Source of the DNA: Rickettsiales bacterium
Lineage (GTDB): Bacteria; Pseudomonadota; Alphaproteobacteria; Rickettsiales; JABSSG01
Direction of reading: 5' to 3'
DNA length: 45,563 nucleotides
Assembly (NCBI GenBank): GCA_020049805.1
Contig: JAGVLN010000001.1
Location: 1-45,563 of the forward strand
A model generated the notes under the pieces. The model was not told where the DNA came from and did not search any database. It saw only the letters and a program-made list of their open reading frames with translations. Positions 25,150 to 33,762 of the stretch are shown here, in pieces; position 1 is the stretch's first letter; each line of letters opens with the position of its first letter. The position numbers and the translations under genes are program-made.

Positions 25150-26544
25150 ATGGCAGAAAATTTTGATGTAGTAGTTATAGGCAGCGGCCCAGGGGGTTAT
25201 GTAGCAGCAATTAGATCTGCGCAACTTGGTATGAAAACCGCTGTAATTGAAAAAGATGCGTTGGGAGGTATTTGTTTAAATTGGGGATGTATTCCTACCA
25301 AAGCTTTATTACGTTGTTCCGAGATTTATCATTTATTAGAAAATGTAGATAAATTTGGTTTCTCTGTTTCTGGAATTAAGTTTGATATTCAAAAAATCGT
25401 GGAACGTTCAAGGAAAGTAGCTGATCAATTATCTTCTGGTATTAGTCATTTACTGAAAAAAAATAAAGTTACAGTAATTAAAGGTCACGCTAAATTAGCC
25501 GGTAAAGGTAAAATTACTGTTGAACAAAGCGGTAATAAAAGTGAAGTGTTAGCTAAGCATATAATTATTGCAACTGGTGCTCGTGCTAGAATTTTGCCAG
25601 GATTTGAACCTGATGGTAAATTTATTTTTACCTATAAAGAAGCAATGTTACCAAAAGAATTACCTAAAAAACTATTGATAGTTGGTTCTGGGGCAATTGG
25701 GATCGAGTTTGCAAGTTTTTATCACAACCTTGGTTCAGAAGTAACAGTGCTTGAGGCAATGGATAAAATATTGCAAGCAGAAGATGATGAAATTTCTACC
25801 TTAGCAAGAAAATCATTTGAAGCTCAAGGGATAAAGATTTGCACTAGTGCTAAAATCCAATCAGTTAGCAAAAATAAAAATACGGTGACTGCCACAGTAG
25901 ATATAAAAGGTAAATTAGAAAATTTGGAAGTGAATGCCATAATTATGGCTGTAGGAATTGAAGCCAATACCGAAAATTTAGGATTAGAAAACACTGCCGT
26001 TAAAATAGAAAAAGGCCATATTGTAACTAATGAATGGTTAGAAACTAACGAAAAAAATATATATGCTATTGGAGATGTAGCAGGTGCTCCTTGGCTTGCT
26101 CATAAAGCTAGTCATGAAGGCGTAATATGTATTGAAAAAATTGCTGGTAGCAAGGATGTGCACCCAATGTGTCGAACAAAAATTCCAGGATGTACTTATT
26201 CTATGCCGCAAATAGCAAGCGTCGGCTTAACTGAAAAACAAGCTATTGAAAAAGGTTATAAACTTAAAGTGGGACGTTTTCCATTTGTTGGTAATGGCAA
26301 AGCAGTTGCTATGGGTGAAACAGAAGGTTTGATCAAAACAATTTTTGATGAAAAAACGGGAGAGTTATTAGGTGCTCATATGATAGGTGCTGAAGTTACT
26401 GAAATGATTCAAGGTTTCGTGATTGCTAAAAATTTGGAAGCAACCGAGCTTGATTTAATGCATACTATTTTCCCTCATCCAACATTATCTGAGATGATGC
26501 ATGAATCAGTGCTAAATGCATATGGTAGGACGATACATTTTTAA
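25150..26544 (+). CDS. lpd: Dihydrolipoamide dehydrogenase (E3)
   Basis: The 464-residue flavoprotein re-oxidises dihydrolipoamide with NAD+. It has the FAD motif VVVIGSGPGGYVAAIRSAQ, the redox disulfide Cys42/Cys47 in GGICLNWGCIPTKALL, the NAD motif LLIVGSGAIGIEFASFY, the second FAD motif YAIGDVAGAPWLAHKA, and the His-Glu dyad in FPHPTLSEMMHES near the C-terminus. It serves the PDH complex and probably 2-oxoglutarate dehydrogenase too. Confidence 0.97.
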   Translation: MAENFDVVVIGSGPGGYVAAIRSAQLGMKTAVIEKDALGGICLNWGCIPTKALLRCSEIYHLLENVDKFGFSVSGIKFDIQKIVERSRKVADQLSSGISHLLKKNKVTVIKGHAKLAGKGKITVEQSGNKSEVLAKHIIIATGARARILPGFEPDGKFIFTYKEAMLPKELPKKLLIVGSGAIGIEFASFYHNLGSEVTVLEAMDKILQAEDDEISTLARKSFEAQGIKICTSAKIQSVSKNKNTVTATVDIKGKLENLEVNAIIMAVGIEANTENLGLENTAVKIEKGHIVTNEWLETNEKNIYAIGDVAGAPWLAHKASHEGVICIEKIAGSKDVHPMCRTKIPGCTYSMPQIASVGLTEKQAIEKGYKLKVGRFPFVGNGKAVAMGETEGLIKTIFDEKTGELLGAHMIGAEVTEMIQGFVIAKNLEATELDLMHTIFPHPTLSEMMHESVLNAYGRTIHF

Positions 26545-26569
26545 CCTCTTAATATTAAGTAGGTAAATT

Positions 26570-27508
26570 TTGAAAGCAATAGATATAAAAAAACTCGCTA
26601 ATCCTAATGCTGAAAAAACTACGCTCCAACGTCCAAGTTGGATTAAGGTTAAAGCTCCTATTTCACAAGAGTATAAAAATACGCGAGAGTTAATCCATTC
26701 TTTAAAGTTAAATACTGTTTGTGAAGAAGCAGCTTGTCCTAATATTGGGGAGTGCTGGAGTCAGAAGCATGCTACTGTAATGATTTTAGGCTCAGTTTGC
26801 ACTAGAAATTGCTCATTTTGTAATGTTGAGACTGGTATGCCGGATTTGCTTGATCCACATGAGCCAGATAGGTTAGCTGAAGCTGTATCTAAGCTAGGAT
26901 TGTCACATGTAGTTATAACTTCGGTTGATCGAGATGATCTTGATGATGGTGGAGCAGGGCATTTTGTTCGATGTATTGAGCGCATACGCGCGCTTGCCCC
27001 TAAGACAACTATTGAAATATTAACTCCTGATTTTCTTAGAAAAGAAGGAGCTTTGGAAAGGGTTGTGGCTGCCAAGCCAGATGTATTTAATCATAATATT
27101 GAAACAGTGCCTTCGCTATACCATAATATAAGACCAGGTGCTAGGTATTTTCATTCTGTAAATTTGTTATATAAGGTTAAGAAGCAAGATCCTACTATTT
27201 TTACTAAATCTGGTTTAATGGTTGGTTTGGGGGAGACTAAGGCTGAAATTTTACAAGTTATGGACGATTTGCGTTCTGCGGAAGTGGATTTTTTGACTAT
27301 TGGCCAATATTTACAACCAACTCCAAAACATGCTAAAGTCGAACGATATGTTGAACCAGAGGAATTTGATTATTATGCGCGCATGGCTAGATTAAAAGGA
27401 TTTTTAATGGTTTCTTCTAGCCCGCTTACTAGATCTTCTTATCATGCAGGAGATGATTTTGCTCAGCTTAAGGCAGAAAGAATAAAAAGATTTTCAAACA
27501 GTAATTAA
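26570..27508 (+). CDS. lipA: Lipoyl synthase
   Basis: The 312-residue radical-SAM enzyme inserts two sulfurs into octanoyl groups on E2 and similar proteins. Both iron-sulfur sites are present: the auxiliary cluster Cys51, Cys56 and Cys62 ([12 protein letters not shown]) and the radical-SAM CxxxCxxC Cys77, Cys81 and Cys84 (CTRNCSFC). The C-terminal RSSYHAGD contains the serine ligand. The start is TTG at 26570 with AGTAGG 6 bases upstream. Position at the end of the PDH operon fits making lipoyl-E2. Its stop codon overlaps the stop of the convergent gene by 2 bases. Confidence 0.96.
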   Translation: MKAIDIKKLANPNAEKTTLQRPSWIKVKAPISQEYKNTRELIHSLKLNTVCEEAACPNIGECWSQKHATVMILGSVCTRNCSFCNVETGMPDLLDPHEPDRLAEAVSKLGLSHVVITSVDRDDLDDGGAGHFVRCIERIRALAPKTTIEILTPDFLRKEGALERVVAAKPDVFNHNIETVPSLYHNIRPGARYFHSVNLLYKVKKQDPTIFTKSGLMVGLGETKAEILQVMDDLRSAEVDFLTIGQYLQPTPKHAKVERYVEPEEFDYYARMARLKGFLMVSSSPLTRSSYHAGDDFAQLKAERIKRFSNSN

Positions 27509-27972
27509 AAAGGGTCTTGAAATAAATAGTCTTTTTCTTGAACATCTCTGAGAACTTCTAAGGTAGCTTTACCAAACTCTTCTAAATAATCTAGTCCTTG
27601 TGAAAAAGAATTAGATGCAACCTCGAAGGTCTTAGTAGATGCATTAATTACTGTTTTTGCAATGTAATCTTTGTTAGCGTCAATCAGTTTTGGAAGCATT
27701 AAGGATACAGGGATAACAGTTCTTAATATTGGATTATTAGAGAATTTCCATGCTAAAATACCAGCTACTGCTTCACCTGCATATATACATGCAGTTCTTG
27801 AATTTTCTAGTTGAGCGTATACGTTAGCTGTTATTACGCTTATGCCAGCTTTATGAAGCATAGGTATATTGCTCATTGAAAGCGCGCTTCCCAATAATAT
27901 GCCTACCAAAAAATCTCCATTGGTAATTGTAGATTTTTGGTAGTGTTTTTCTGTTTGAATAGGGGCGAGCAT
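27505..27972 (-). CDS. Unrecognised small protein, member A of a three-gene paralogous family
   Basis: The 155-residue protein belongs with the next two genes. Shared elements are a Gly-rich hydrophobic stretch (FLVGILLG, residues 21-28), a short hydrophobic strand (ISVITANVY, 44-52) and a block with [10 protein letters not shown] (62-71). It has an extra C-terminal helical region after residue 95 ([20 protein letters not shown]) ending acidic. The NDEK motif of its siblings is replaced by ENSR. Weak amphipathic or glycine-zipper membrane association is possible; no signal peptide is seen. It starts directly after the sibling stop, with GAGG nearby. Function unknown. Confidence 0.75.
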   Translation of the reverse strand: MLAPIQTEKHYQKSTITNGDFLVGILLGSALSMSNIPMLHKAGISVITANVYAQLENSRTACIYAGEAVAGILAWKFSNNPILRTVIPVSLMLPKLIDANKDYIAKTVINASTKTFEVASNSFSQGLDYLEEFGKATLEVLRDVQEKDYLFQDPF

Positions 27973-28338
27973 TTATATATCCTCTACGATATTGTCTAAT
28001 AAACCGGCTAGTGTTGTATCTAATATACTCAGTACTGTCGTGCTAAGTTCAGGATATGCTATATTTGAAACGTCAATGCCAAATAATTCTCCTATTAACA
28101 ATGCACCTTTTTCATCATTATTGTTACCACAATAATGAGTAAGAACAAAGGTGTTACCAATGCTAATAACATTATTTATAGTTAAAGGCCATCTTGGAAT
28201 AGGAAAGGAATTACTGACTGCAGATGTTGCTATTCCAGCTAATAACCCGCCTACTAGGTATGCTGTGTTGGGAGGCAATTCAAAAAGAAGCCAGCTTTGA
28301 TTTGAGTCAGGTTGGTTGTTTTCACCACGAAGATGCAT
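27973..28338 (-). CDS. Unrecognised small protein, member B of the three-gene family
   Basis: The 121-residue protein has YLVGGLLAG at residues 27-35, VISIGNTFVLTH at 57-68 and NDEKGALLIGELFG at 74-87. These align without ambiguity to member C (VISIGTGLALPQIG and NDEKASLFAGEIAG), so the two arose by duplication. After the block it ends with a hydrophobic acidic tail (ILDTTLAGLLDNIVEDI). It is the shortest member. It lies exactly between the other two, with a 2-base gap upstream and zero downstream, so the three are surely one transcript. I know no named family for it. Confidence 0.75.
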   Translation of the reverse strand: MHLRGENNQPDSNQSWLLFELPPNTAYLVGGLLAGIATSAVSNSFPIPRWPLTINNVISIGNTFVLTHYCGNNNDEKGALLIGELFGIDVSNIAYPELSTTVLSILDTTLAGLLDNIVEDI

Positions 28339-28340
28339 TT

Positions 28341-28769
28341 TTATTCTATGCCTTCTGCAGGATGCATATCAGCTGCTACCCCTGCAGGTTTCATTAAATC
28401 TTCGAAAGTTTGTATAGTGTAGCCAATTGTTGAGTCATATAATTCTTTACGGTAGTAACATGCGCCTGCGCCAGCTGCTAAACCTAACGCTAGCAATGGG
28501 TGAGCTGCGATAAAACTAGAAGCTATTCCTGGGAGTGCTTTAGCGGTGATAAAACCAGCAATTTCTCCTGCAAACAAAGAAGCTTTTTCATCATTAGTTT
28601 TGCCTCCTATTTGAGGTAATGCAAGACCTGTTCCAATGCTAATTACGGGACTATAGTCACCAAGAAAAGCTACGCCTGCACCTACTAACATTCCTGTTTT
28701 AAAGAACCCAAAGTTAAGGTGAAATTCTGTTTGTTTACTTGGAACCGATTGTTTAATAGCCTTACCCAT
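28341..28769 (-). CDS. Unrecognised small protein, member C of the three-gene family
   Basis: The 142-residue first gene of the trio has MLVGAGVAFLG (27-37), VISIGTGLALPQIGG (42-56), NDEKASLFAGEIAG (59-72), then an Ala/Gly-rich hydrophobic stretch (LLALGLAAGAGACYY) and a polar tail. Hydrophobic segments with Gly/Ala spacing suggest membrane insertion or an oligomeric helical bundle. GAGGCGATCAAATG gives a good ribosome site. It diverges from the 28949 gene across 179 bases. Function unknown; not resembling a known toxin, holin or transporter enough to name. Confidence 0.75.
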   Translation of the reverse strand: MGKAIKQSVPSKQTEFHLNFGFFKTGMLVGAGVAFLGDYSPVISIGTGLALPQIGGKTNDEKASLFAGEIAGFITAKALPGIASSFIAAHPLLALGLAAGAGACYYRKELYDSTIGYTIQTFEDLMKPAGVAADMHPAEGIE

Positions 28770-28823
28770 TTGATCGCCTCTTTATTGATTAAAATTAATA
28801 AATATTTTATATATTTCTTAGTT

Positions 28824-28850
28824 TTGTCAACGAATTCATCATTTTATACT
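28824..28850 (+). promoter_or_regulatory. Candidate promoter toward the 273-aa gene
   Basis: TTGTCA (28824-28829) and TATACT (28845-28850) are separated by 15 bases, shorter than ideal. They lie about 100 bases upstream of the ATG at 28949 in the divergent spacer. Pattern-only prediction. Confidence 0.3.
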
Positions 28851-28948
28851 AAAGTGTATTATTAAGGTTTAATTAACTTATTAATGTTATATTTAAAAAG
28901 GATTAAAGATAATAATATTATTTTTAATTTATAATTAGGAGAAATGTT

Positions 28949-29770
28949 ATGGCAAAGAAAAGAGGGATTGCAGCAGAAACGAGAGCAAAAGCTATCGCTG
29001 GAACTCCAAGCATTGCTCCTCCTAAAGCACATAATGAAGCTGCATTAAGCTCTATAGCTTCTCCTATACATTCAAGTGTTGATGTTGCAACTCAAGTTGC
29101 TCTTGGTGCAACTTTATGGCAATTGGCAAAAAATGTTACCGGGACTTTAAGAGGATATGTTGCAAGAAATTTTGGTATGGATGCTACTCCTGAAGAAAAA
29201 GATAAAGCTATGAGAAGCGCTGAAGAGGCGTTTAAGCGAATATCTGCAGATAGGATAAGTGAAACTATAAGAGCAGCTTATGACACAACTGTGGATACAC
29301 TTAACTCTTTATATAATGCTAATACTAAAATAATGAATAATAATTTATTAAGTGTAGGAATCACTAGAGAACAATACGATCAATTAAGGGAGTGGTCTAG
29401 GGCTTTAAGAACGTTAAAAGATAAAGCTTTTGAAGCTAGTTTAACCAAAGCAGAATTACAAGGCAATTCGGAAGAAATTAAAAAAGCTCCAAAATTAAAG
29501 AGTGCTTACCTTGAAAGTTTTCTTGAAAAAGTAGATGGTATTGCTTCAAATGTAAGAGATATAAGTTCAGCATTTATGGCTCTAGATAAGAAGATGAAAG
29601 AAGCGTCAATAAGAGTATTAGGTGACAGAGACCCAGGAATGAGAAGGATTATTAGTCGTGCTCCACAAAGTAAACTATTAGCTGGTTTACATGAAGTAAA
29701 GGAAACCCACAGGGTTGAAGCGCAAAATAGGTCAGCTTTGGCTTCACCAAAAGCCGGTCATAGAAGATAG
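28949..29770 (+). CDS. Unrecognised 273-aa basic helical protein
   Basis: I do not recognise this protein. AGGAG at 28937-28941, 7 bases before the ATG, marks a real start. Composition is Ala-, Lys- and Arg-rich with almost no aromatic residues outside a few positions, and long predicted helices (for example KDKAMRSAEEAFKRISADRI). Residues 47-68 (VATQVALGATLWQLAKNVTG) are moderately hydrophobic. Both ends are basic and Pro/Ser-rich, looking disordered (LASPKAGHRR at the end). No signal peptide or enzyme motif is seen. It diverges from the three-gene family and converges with mfd (5-base gap). A secreted or nucleoid-associated role is possible but unsupported. Confidence 0.75.
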   Translation: MAKKRGIAAETRAKAIAGTPSIAPPKAHNEAALSSIASPIHSSVDVATQVALGATLWQLAKNVTGTLRGYVARNFGMDATPEEKDKAMRSAEEAFKRISADRISETIRAAYDTTVDTLNSLYNANTKIMNNNLLSVGITREQYDQLREWSRALRTLKDKAFEASLTKAELQGNSEEIKKAPKLKSAYLESFLEKVDGIASNVRDISSAFMALDKKMKEASIRVLGDRDPGMRRIISRAPQSKLLAGLHEVKETHRVEAQNRSALASPKAGHRR

Positions 29771-29775
29771 TTAAT

Positions 29776-32700
29776 TTATACCTCATTTAAGCGTTTTATA
29801 AATCTATTAATTAACTCAATCCGTTTAATTGGATTCTCAATGCTATTATTGAGTAAAACTTTATTTTCTGGTTTAAGCTTCACCTGATCAGGATTGGTTT
29901 TAACAAGCTTCAGCAATTGTTCAGTTTTGTCAAAGTTTTTATCGCTAAATTCTAGCATAATGGCTTTTGGCCCAGCATCTATCTTTCGTATATGATTTTG
30001 TATACATAGCCTTTTAAGTTTTACTATTGAAATTAAATGATCAAATTCAGCAGGAAGTGGCCCGAAGCGGTCAATCATTTCTACAGCAAAAGCTTCAATT
30101 TCTTTTTCATCTTCTAAAGATGCTATTCTTTGATATAGATTTAAACGCAAATCAAGATCTTGGATATAATTTTCTGGAATTAAAACGGATAACCCCAAAT
30201 TTAATTGAGGAGTCCATTTTTCTTCTATTTCTGTTAGTTTATTATCAGTTTTAAGGGCTTTTAGAGTTTGTTCTAGCATTTCTTGGTATAATTCTATACC
30301 TACTTCTCTTATATGTCCTGATTGCTCATCACCTAACAAATTACCAAAGCCTCTAACATCCATATCATGGCTGGCAACTGAAAAGCCAGCTCCTAATGAA
30401 TCAATAGTTTGCAATATTTCCAGGCGTTTAATTACATTGGGTTGAAGATTATGGTTTGGAATTGTGAAATAAGCATATGCTTTGTGTTTACCCCTTCCTA
30501 CCCTGCCGCGCAGTTGATAAAGTTGGCTTAGACCAAATTTATCAGATCGGTGGACAATAATAGTATTTACATTTGGTAAATCTAATCCTGATTCTACGAT
30601 TGAGGTGCAAATTAAGATGTCGAATTTATGATCATAAAATTCATGCATGGTTTTTTCTAATTTATCAGGGGTCATTTGGCCATGTGCAGAAACTATTCTC
30701 AATTCAGGGGCTAAACTTGAAACTATTTTTATTACATCATCCATGTCGCTTATTCTAGGGCACACGTAAAATATTTGCCCACCTCTATGGAACTCTCTTA
30801 ACATTGCTTCTTTGATAATAATAGGGTCATATGGTAATACAGAAGTTTTAGTAACCAATCTGTTTACAGGAGGGGTTGCAATGATACTTAGATCTTTAAT
30901 GCCAGTAAGTGACATTTGTAAAGTTCTAGGGATTGGTGTAGCTGAAAGAGAGAGCACGTGCACATTAGATTTTTTTTCTTTTAGTTTTTCCTTTTGAATT
31001 ACCCCAAAATGTTGTTCTTCGTCAATTATGATTAATGCCAAGTTGGAAAATTTTATTTTTTGATTAAATAATGCATGGGTGCTAATAACAATGTCTACAG
31101 TCCCATTATTGATCCCTTCGATGGTTTGCTGCATTTCCTTTTTTGAAATAAAGCGAGACAGTTGTTTAATAGTAATATTAAAATTTTTGAACCTATCAGC
31201 AAATACCTTAAAATGTTGTTTGCATAACAAAGTGGTTGGACAAATAACAGCTACTTGTCGTTTAACATTATCATTGGCTTTCATCGTAATAAAAGCAGCG
31301 CGTATAGCAATTTCAGTTTTGCCAAAACCAACATCTCCACAAACTAAGCGATCCATAGGCGTACCTGCAGATAAATCTGATTGTATTGCGCTCATTGTTG
31401 TTAATTGGTCCTCTGTTTCTTGATAAGGGAAAGTAGCACAAAATTCATCATAAATGCCAATACTTGGTATAATTTCATCACAGGTTTTAGTTAGCCTTTC
31501 AGCGGCAATATTTAATAAATATTCAGCAGATACCTTAATGCGATTTTTAAGTTTTGCTTTTCTAGCCTGCCAAGAAGCGCTGCCAAGTTTATCTAATTTT
31601 ACTTCACCTTCTAAGCCATATTTGCTTACTAGTTCAACATTTTCAATGGGTACATATAAAATATCTCCACCATCATAGCTAATTTTTAAACAATCATGTT
31701 TAGTTGAAGAAAGAGCAATTGTTTCTAAGCCTTCAAATTTTCCTATTCCATGATCGATATGCACTACTATTTCTCCAATGGAGAAATTATTTGCTTCTTG
31801 TGTTAATTGCTTAAATTGTTTTTGCTTTTTAGTAGGAGCATTTTGAATTCTTTCACCAAAAATTTCTTGTTCAGTTATCAACCTAAAATCACTAGTAGTG
31901 AAACCCTTTTGTAAGGAAGAAATAATTAAAGTAGGGGTAGAAGAGGCGATGGTAGTTTGATTATCCCATTTATCTTGTTTAGTTGCTATTATATCGTGAT
32001 CTTGTAGTATTCTTTCTATACGGTCTCTTGAGCCATTACTTAGGGAAGAGATAATCAAGTTTGTTTTAGAAGAAGCAATTATGTTATGTAATATACTTAA
32101 AGCTGAGGTACTATTTAATTTCGCTAAATGAAAAAGATTTTCTGTTGGCTTAATGTCAGTCTGAATTTGAGCAACGGTTTCTTGATGATGAGTAGGTAAG
32201 CTAAATATCTGTTGGTATTTATTAGTATATTTATTTAGTTCTTCTCGATCAAAAAATAAAGCAGAAGGTTCTAGAGGTTTGTCATATAGCTTTTTATCTA
32301 TTGTAACTTCAGCTAATCTTTCTTTATAATAATGTTGTATTTGTTCAAATCTTTCGTTTAATGCTGGCTCGGTGAGGTAATCAAATATTATAGCAGTTTT
32401 TTGGCTTAAATACTCAAAAAAATTAGTTAGCTGATTATAAAATAAAGGTAACCATTGCTCAACACCTGTAAAATGTAATTTACCCCTTTCTATATTTTGT
32501 AAAATCACAGAAGAGTTAGCATTAGACCCATACAGTTTAATAATATTACGTTTGAAATTATCAATTGTAATTTCTGATAAAATTACTTCAGACGGAGGCA
32601 TGATAACTATGTTTTCTGTTTTAGAAGTAGATAATTGTGATTCAACATCAAAAATTTTTATTTGTTCGATAGTATCTCCAAAAAAATCTATCCTATAACC

Positions 32701-33234
32701 AAAAGCATCGCTATTTACCACTATATCAATAATATTACCTCTTACTGCGAATTCACCAATAGCATTAGCAGTTGAGGTACGGATATAATTATGATGGATT
32801 AAATAGTTAATTAATTTTTCACGGTTATATGTTGCATTAGTTTTTAGGTTTAGTATGGAATTAGATATTTCTATAGGTAAAGGAAGTTTTTGAGTGATAG
32901 CATTAGACGATGTTATTATAATTTTAGGCTCAGTAGGGTTTTGTATAATATTTGTAAGTGCATAAATGCGTTTAGCCAATATATGAGCGGAAGGAGAAGT
33001 GAGATCATAAGGTAAGGTATCCCATGCAGGAAAATATAAAATTTTTTTATTAGAAATGAATGACTGGCAGGCGGTATATATAGTATTGGCTCTTTCATCA
33101 TCTCTAGCTACAAAAATTATATCTTTATCAGTATTGTTTGCAATTTGTGCAATAACATAAAATTCACTACCATCAATTACGGGGGCAATGTTAATGAGTT
33201 GATGTTTTTTTAAGGTATGCTTGATATTAAACAA
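29776..33234 (-). CDS. mfd: Transcription-repair coupling factor Mfd
   Basis: The 1152-residue motor removes RNA polymerase stalled at DNA lesions and recruits UvrA. Domains in order: UvrB-like N-terminal module (SPSAHILAKRIYAL), the RNA polymerase-interacting CarD-like domain (FSIGEIVVHIDHGIGKFEGL, near residue 490), the superfamily 2 helicase with Walker A GDVGFGKTEIAIRAAF, DEEQHFGV box and VSAHGQM...QLRGRVGRG in the second RecA lobe, then the C-terminal TRCF domain. Full length. It overlaps the upstream sdhE by 8 bases, giving an sdhE-mfd operon. Confidence 0.97.
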   Translation of the reverse strand: MFNIKHTLKKHQLINIAPVIDGSEFYVIAQIANNTDKDIIFVARDDERANTIYTACQSFISNKKILYFPAWDTLPYDLTSPSAHILAKRIYALTNIIQNPTEPKIIITSSNAITQKLPLPIEISNSILNLKTNATYNREKLINYLIHHNYIRTSTANAIGEFAVRGNIIDIVVNSDAFGYRIDFFGDTIEQIKIFDVESQLSTSKTENIVIMPPSEVILSEITIDNFKRNIIKLYGSNANSSVILQNIERGKLHFTGVEQWLPLFYNQLTNFFEYLSQKTAIIFDYLTEPALNERFEQIQHYYKERLAEVTIDKKLYDKPLEPSALFFDREELNKYTNKYQQIFSLPTHHQETVAQIQTDIKPTENLFHLAKLNSTSALSILHNIIASSKTNLIISSLSNGSRDRIERILQDHDIIATKQDKWDNQTTIASSTPTLIISSLQKGFTTSDFRLITEQEIFGERIQNAPTKKQKQFKQLTQEANNFSIGEIVVHIDHGIGKFEGLETIALSSTKHDCLKISYDGGDILYVPIENVELVSKYGLEGEVKLDKLGSASWQARKAKLKNRIKVSAEYLLNIAAERLTKTCDEIIPSIGIYDEFCATFPYQETEDQLTTMSAIQSDLSAGTPMDRLVCGDVGFGKTEIAIRAAFITMKANDNVKRQVAVICPTTLLCKQHFKVFADRFKNFNITIKQLSRFISKKEMQQTIEGINNGTVDIVISTHALFNQKIKFSNLALIIIDEEQHFGVIQKEKLKEKKSNVHVLSLSATPIPRTLQMSLTGIKDLSIIATPPVNRLVTKTSVLPYDPIIIKEAMLREFHRGGQIFYVCPRISDMDDVIKIVSSLAPELRIVSAHGQMTPDKLEKTMHEFYDHKFDILICTSIVESGLDLPNVNTIIVHRSDKFGLSQLYQLRGRVGRGKHKAYAYFTIPNHNLQPNVIKRLEILQTIDSLGAGFSVASHDMDVRGFGNLLGDEQSGHIREVGIELYQEMLEQTLKALKTDNKLTEIEEKWTPQLNLGLSVLIPENYIQDLDLRLNLYQRIASLEDEKEIEAFAVEMIDRFGPLPAEFDHLISIVKLKRLCIQNHIRKIDAGPKAIMLEFSDKNFDKTEQLLKLVKTNPDQVKLKPENKVLLNNSIENPIKRIELINRFIKRLNEV

Positions 33235-33502
33235 TATTTTTAATTCGATTAAAATTAATAATTTTTTCCATTAGTGAATTTTTCCATGAAGATGGAAGAA
33301 TAGTTTGTCCAGTAACCCACTTATAAATATCAGTATCAGATTCCTTTAATAAGTCAGCAAGTAATTGAATTTCTTTTAAAGTTAAATTATTGATATTAGC
33401 TGTTACAAATTTGCCTAAAATAAAATCTGTTTCCTTACATCCTCGATGGCAACTTCTATATATAAGTTTTTTTTTCAGGATTAGCAACTCTTCGTGATTC
33501 AT
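33227..33502 (-). CDS. sdhE: Succinate dehydrogenase flavinylation factor SdhE
   Basis: The 91-residue protein is a member of the SdhE/Sdh5 (DUF339) family that promotes covalent FAD attachment to succinate dehydrogenase. The RGxxE motif is at residues 20-24 (RGCKE) inside YRSCHRGCKETDFILGKF, and the C-terminal half has LLADLLKESDTDIYKWVTGQ. It sits upstream of mfd, as in other alphaproteobacteria. The sdh genes are not in this window. Confidence 0.93.
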   Translation of the reverse strand: MNHEELLILKKKLIYRSCHRGCKETDFILGKFVTANINNLTLKEIQLLADLLKESDTDIYKWVTGQTILPSSWKNSLMEKIINFNRIKNIV

Positions 33503-33762
33503 TTTAATATGTATATTTAGTATTTAAATAAGTTGTTTATACAAGATATAGCATCTGAGAGATGTCAATTATAATATTTTATTAAAAAGAAAAAAAATCT
33601 ATTTACTATATTTTTTTTATAATGCATCCTAATCTTCCTAACAGATAAAATACTATTAATAAACGAAATCTTTATTTACTAAAAAGTTATTAAATAATTA
33701 ATTAAAGTTGTATATAAATCAATGAATTTTTTCAATAACTACTTATCATTGTGGAGTCTAGT
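33503..33762. other. AT-rich spacer upstream of dnaA
   Basis: This 260-base divergent spacer between sdhE and dnaA is extremely AT-rich, with A and T runs around 33590-33620. TATAAT occurs at 33570-33575 and 33618-33623, candidate -10 elements for dnaA, without convincing -35 hexamers. I found no clear consensus DnaA box, so an origin is not claimed. Confidence 0.5.

Noticed and set aside
33503-33762. Replication origin upstream of dnaA
   Set aside because: The spacer is AT-rich, but I found no clear TTATNCACA-type DnaA boxes, and in related bacteria the origin is often not next to dnaA. GC skew is needed.
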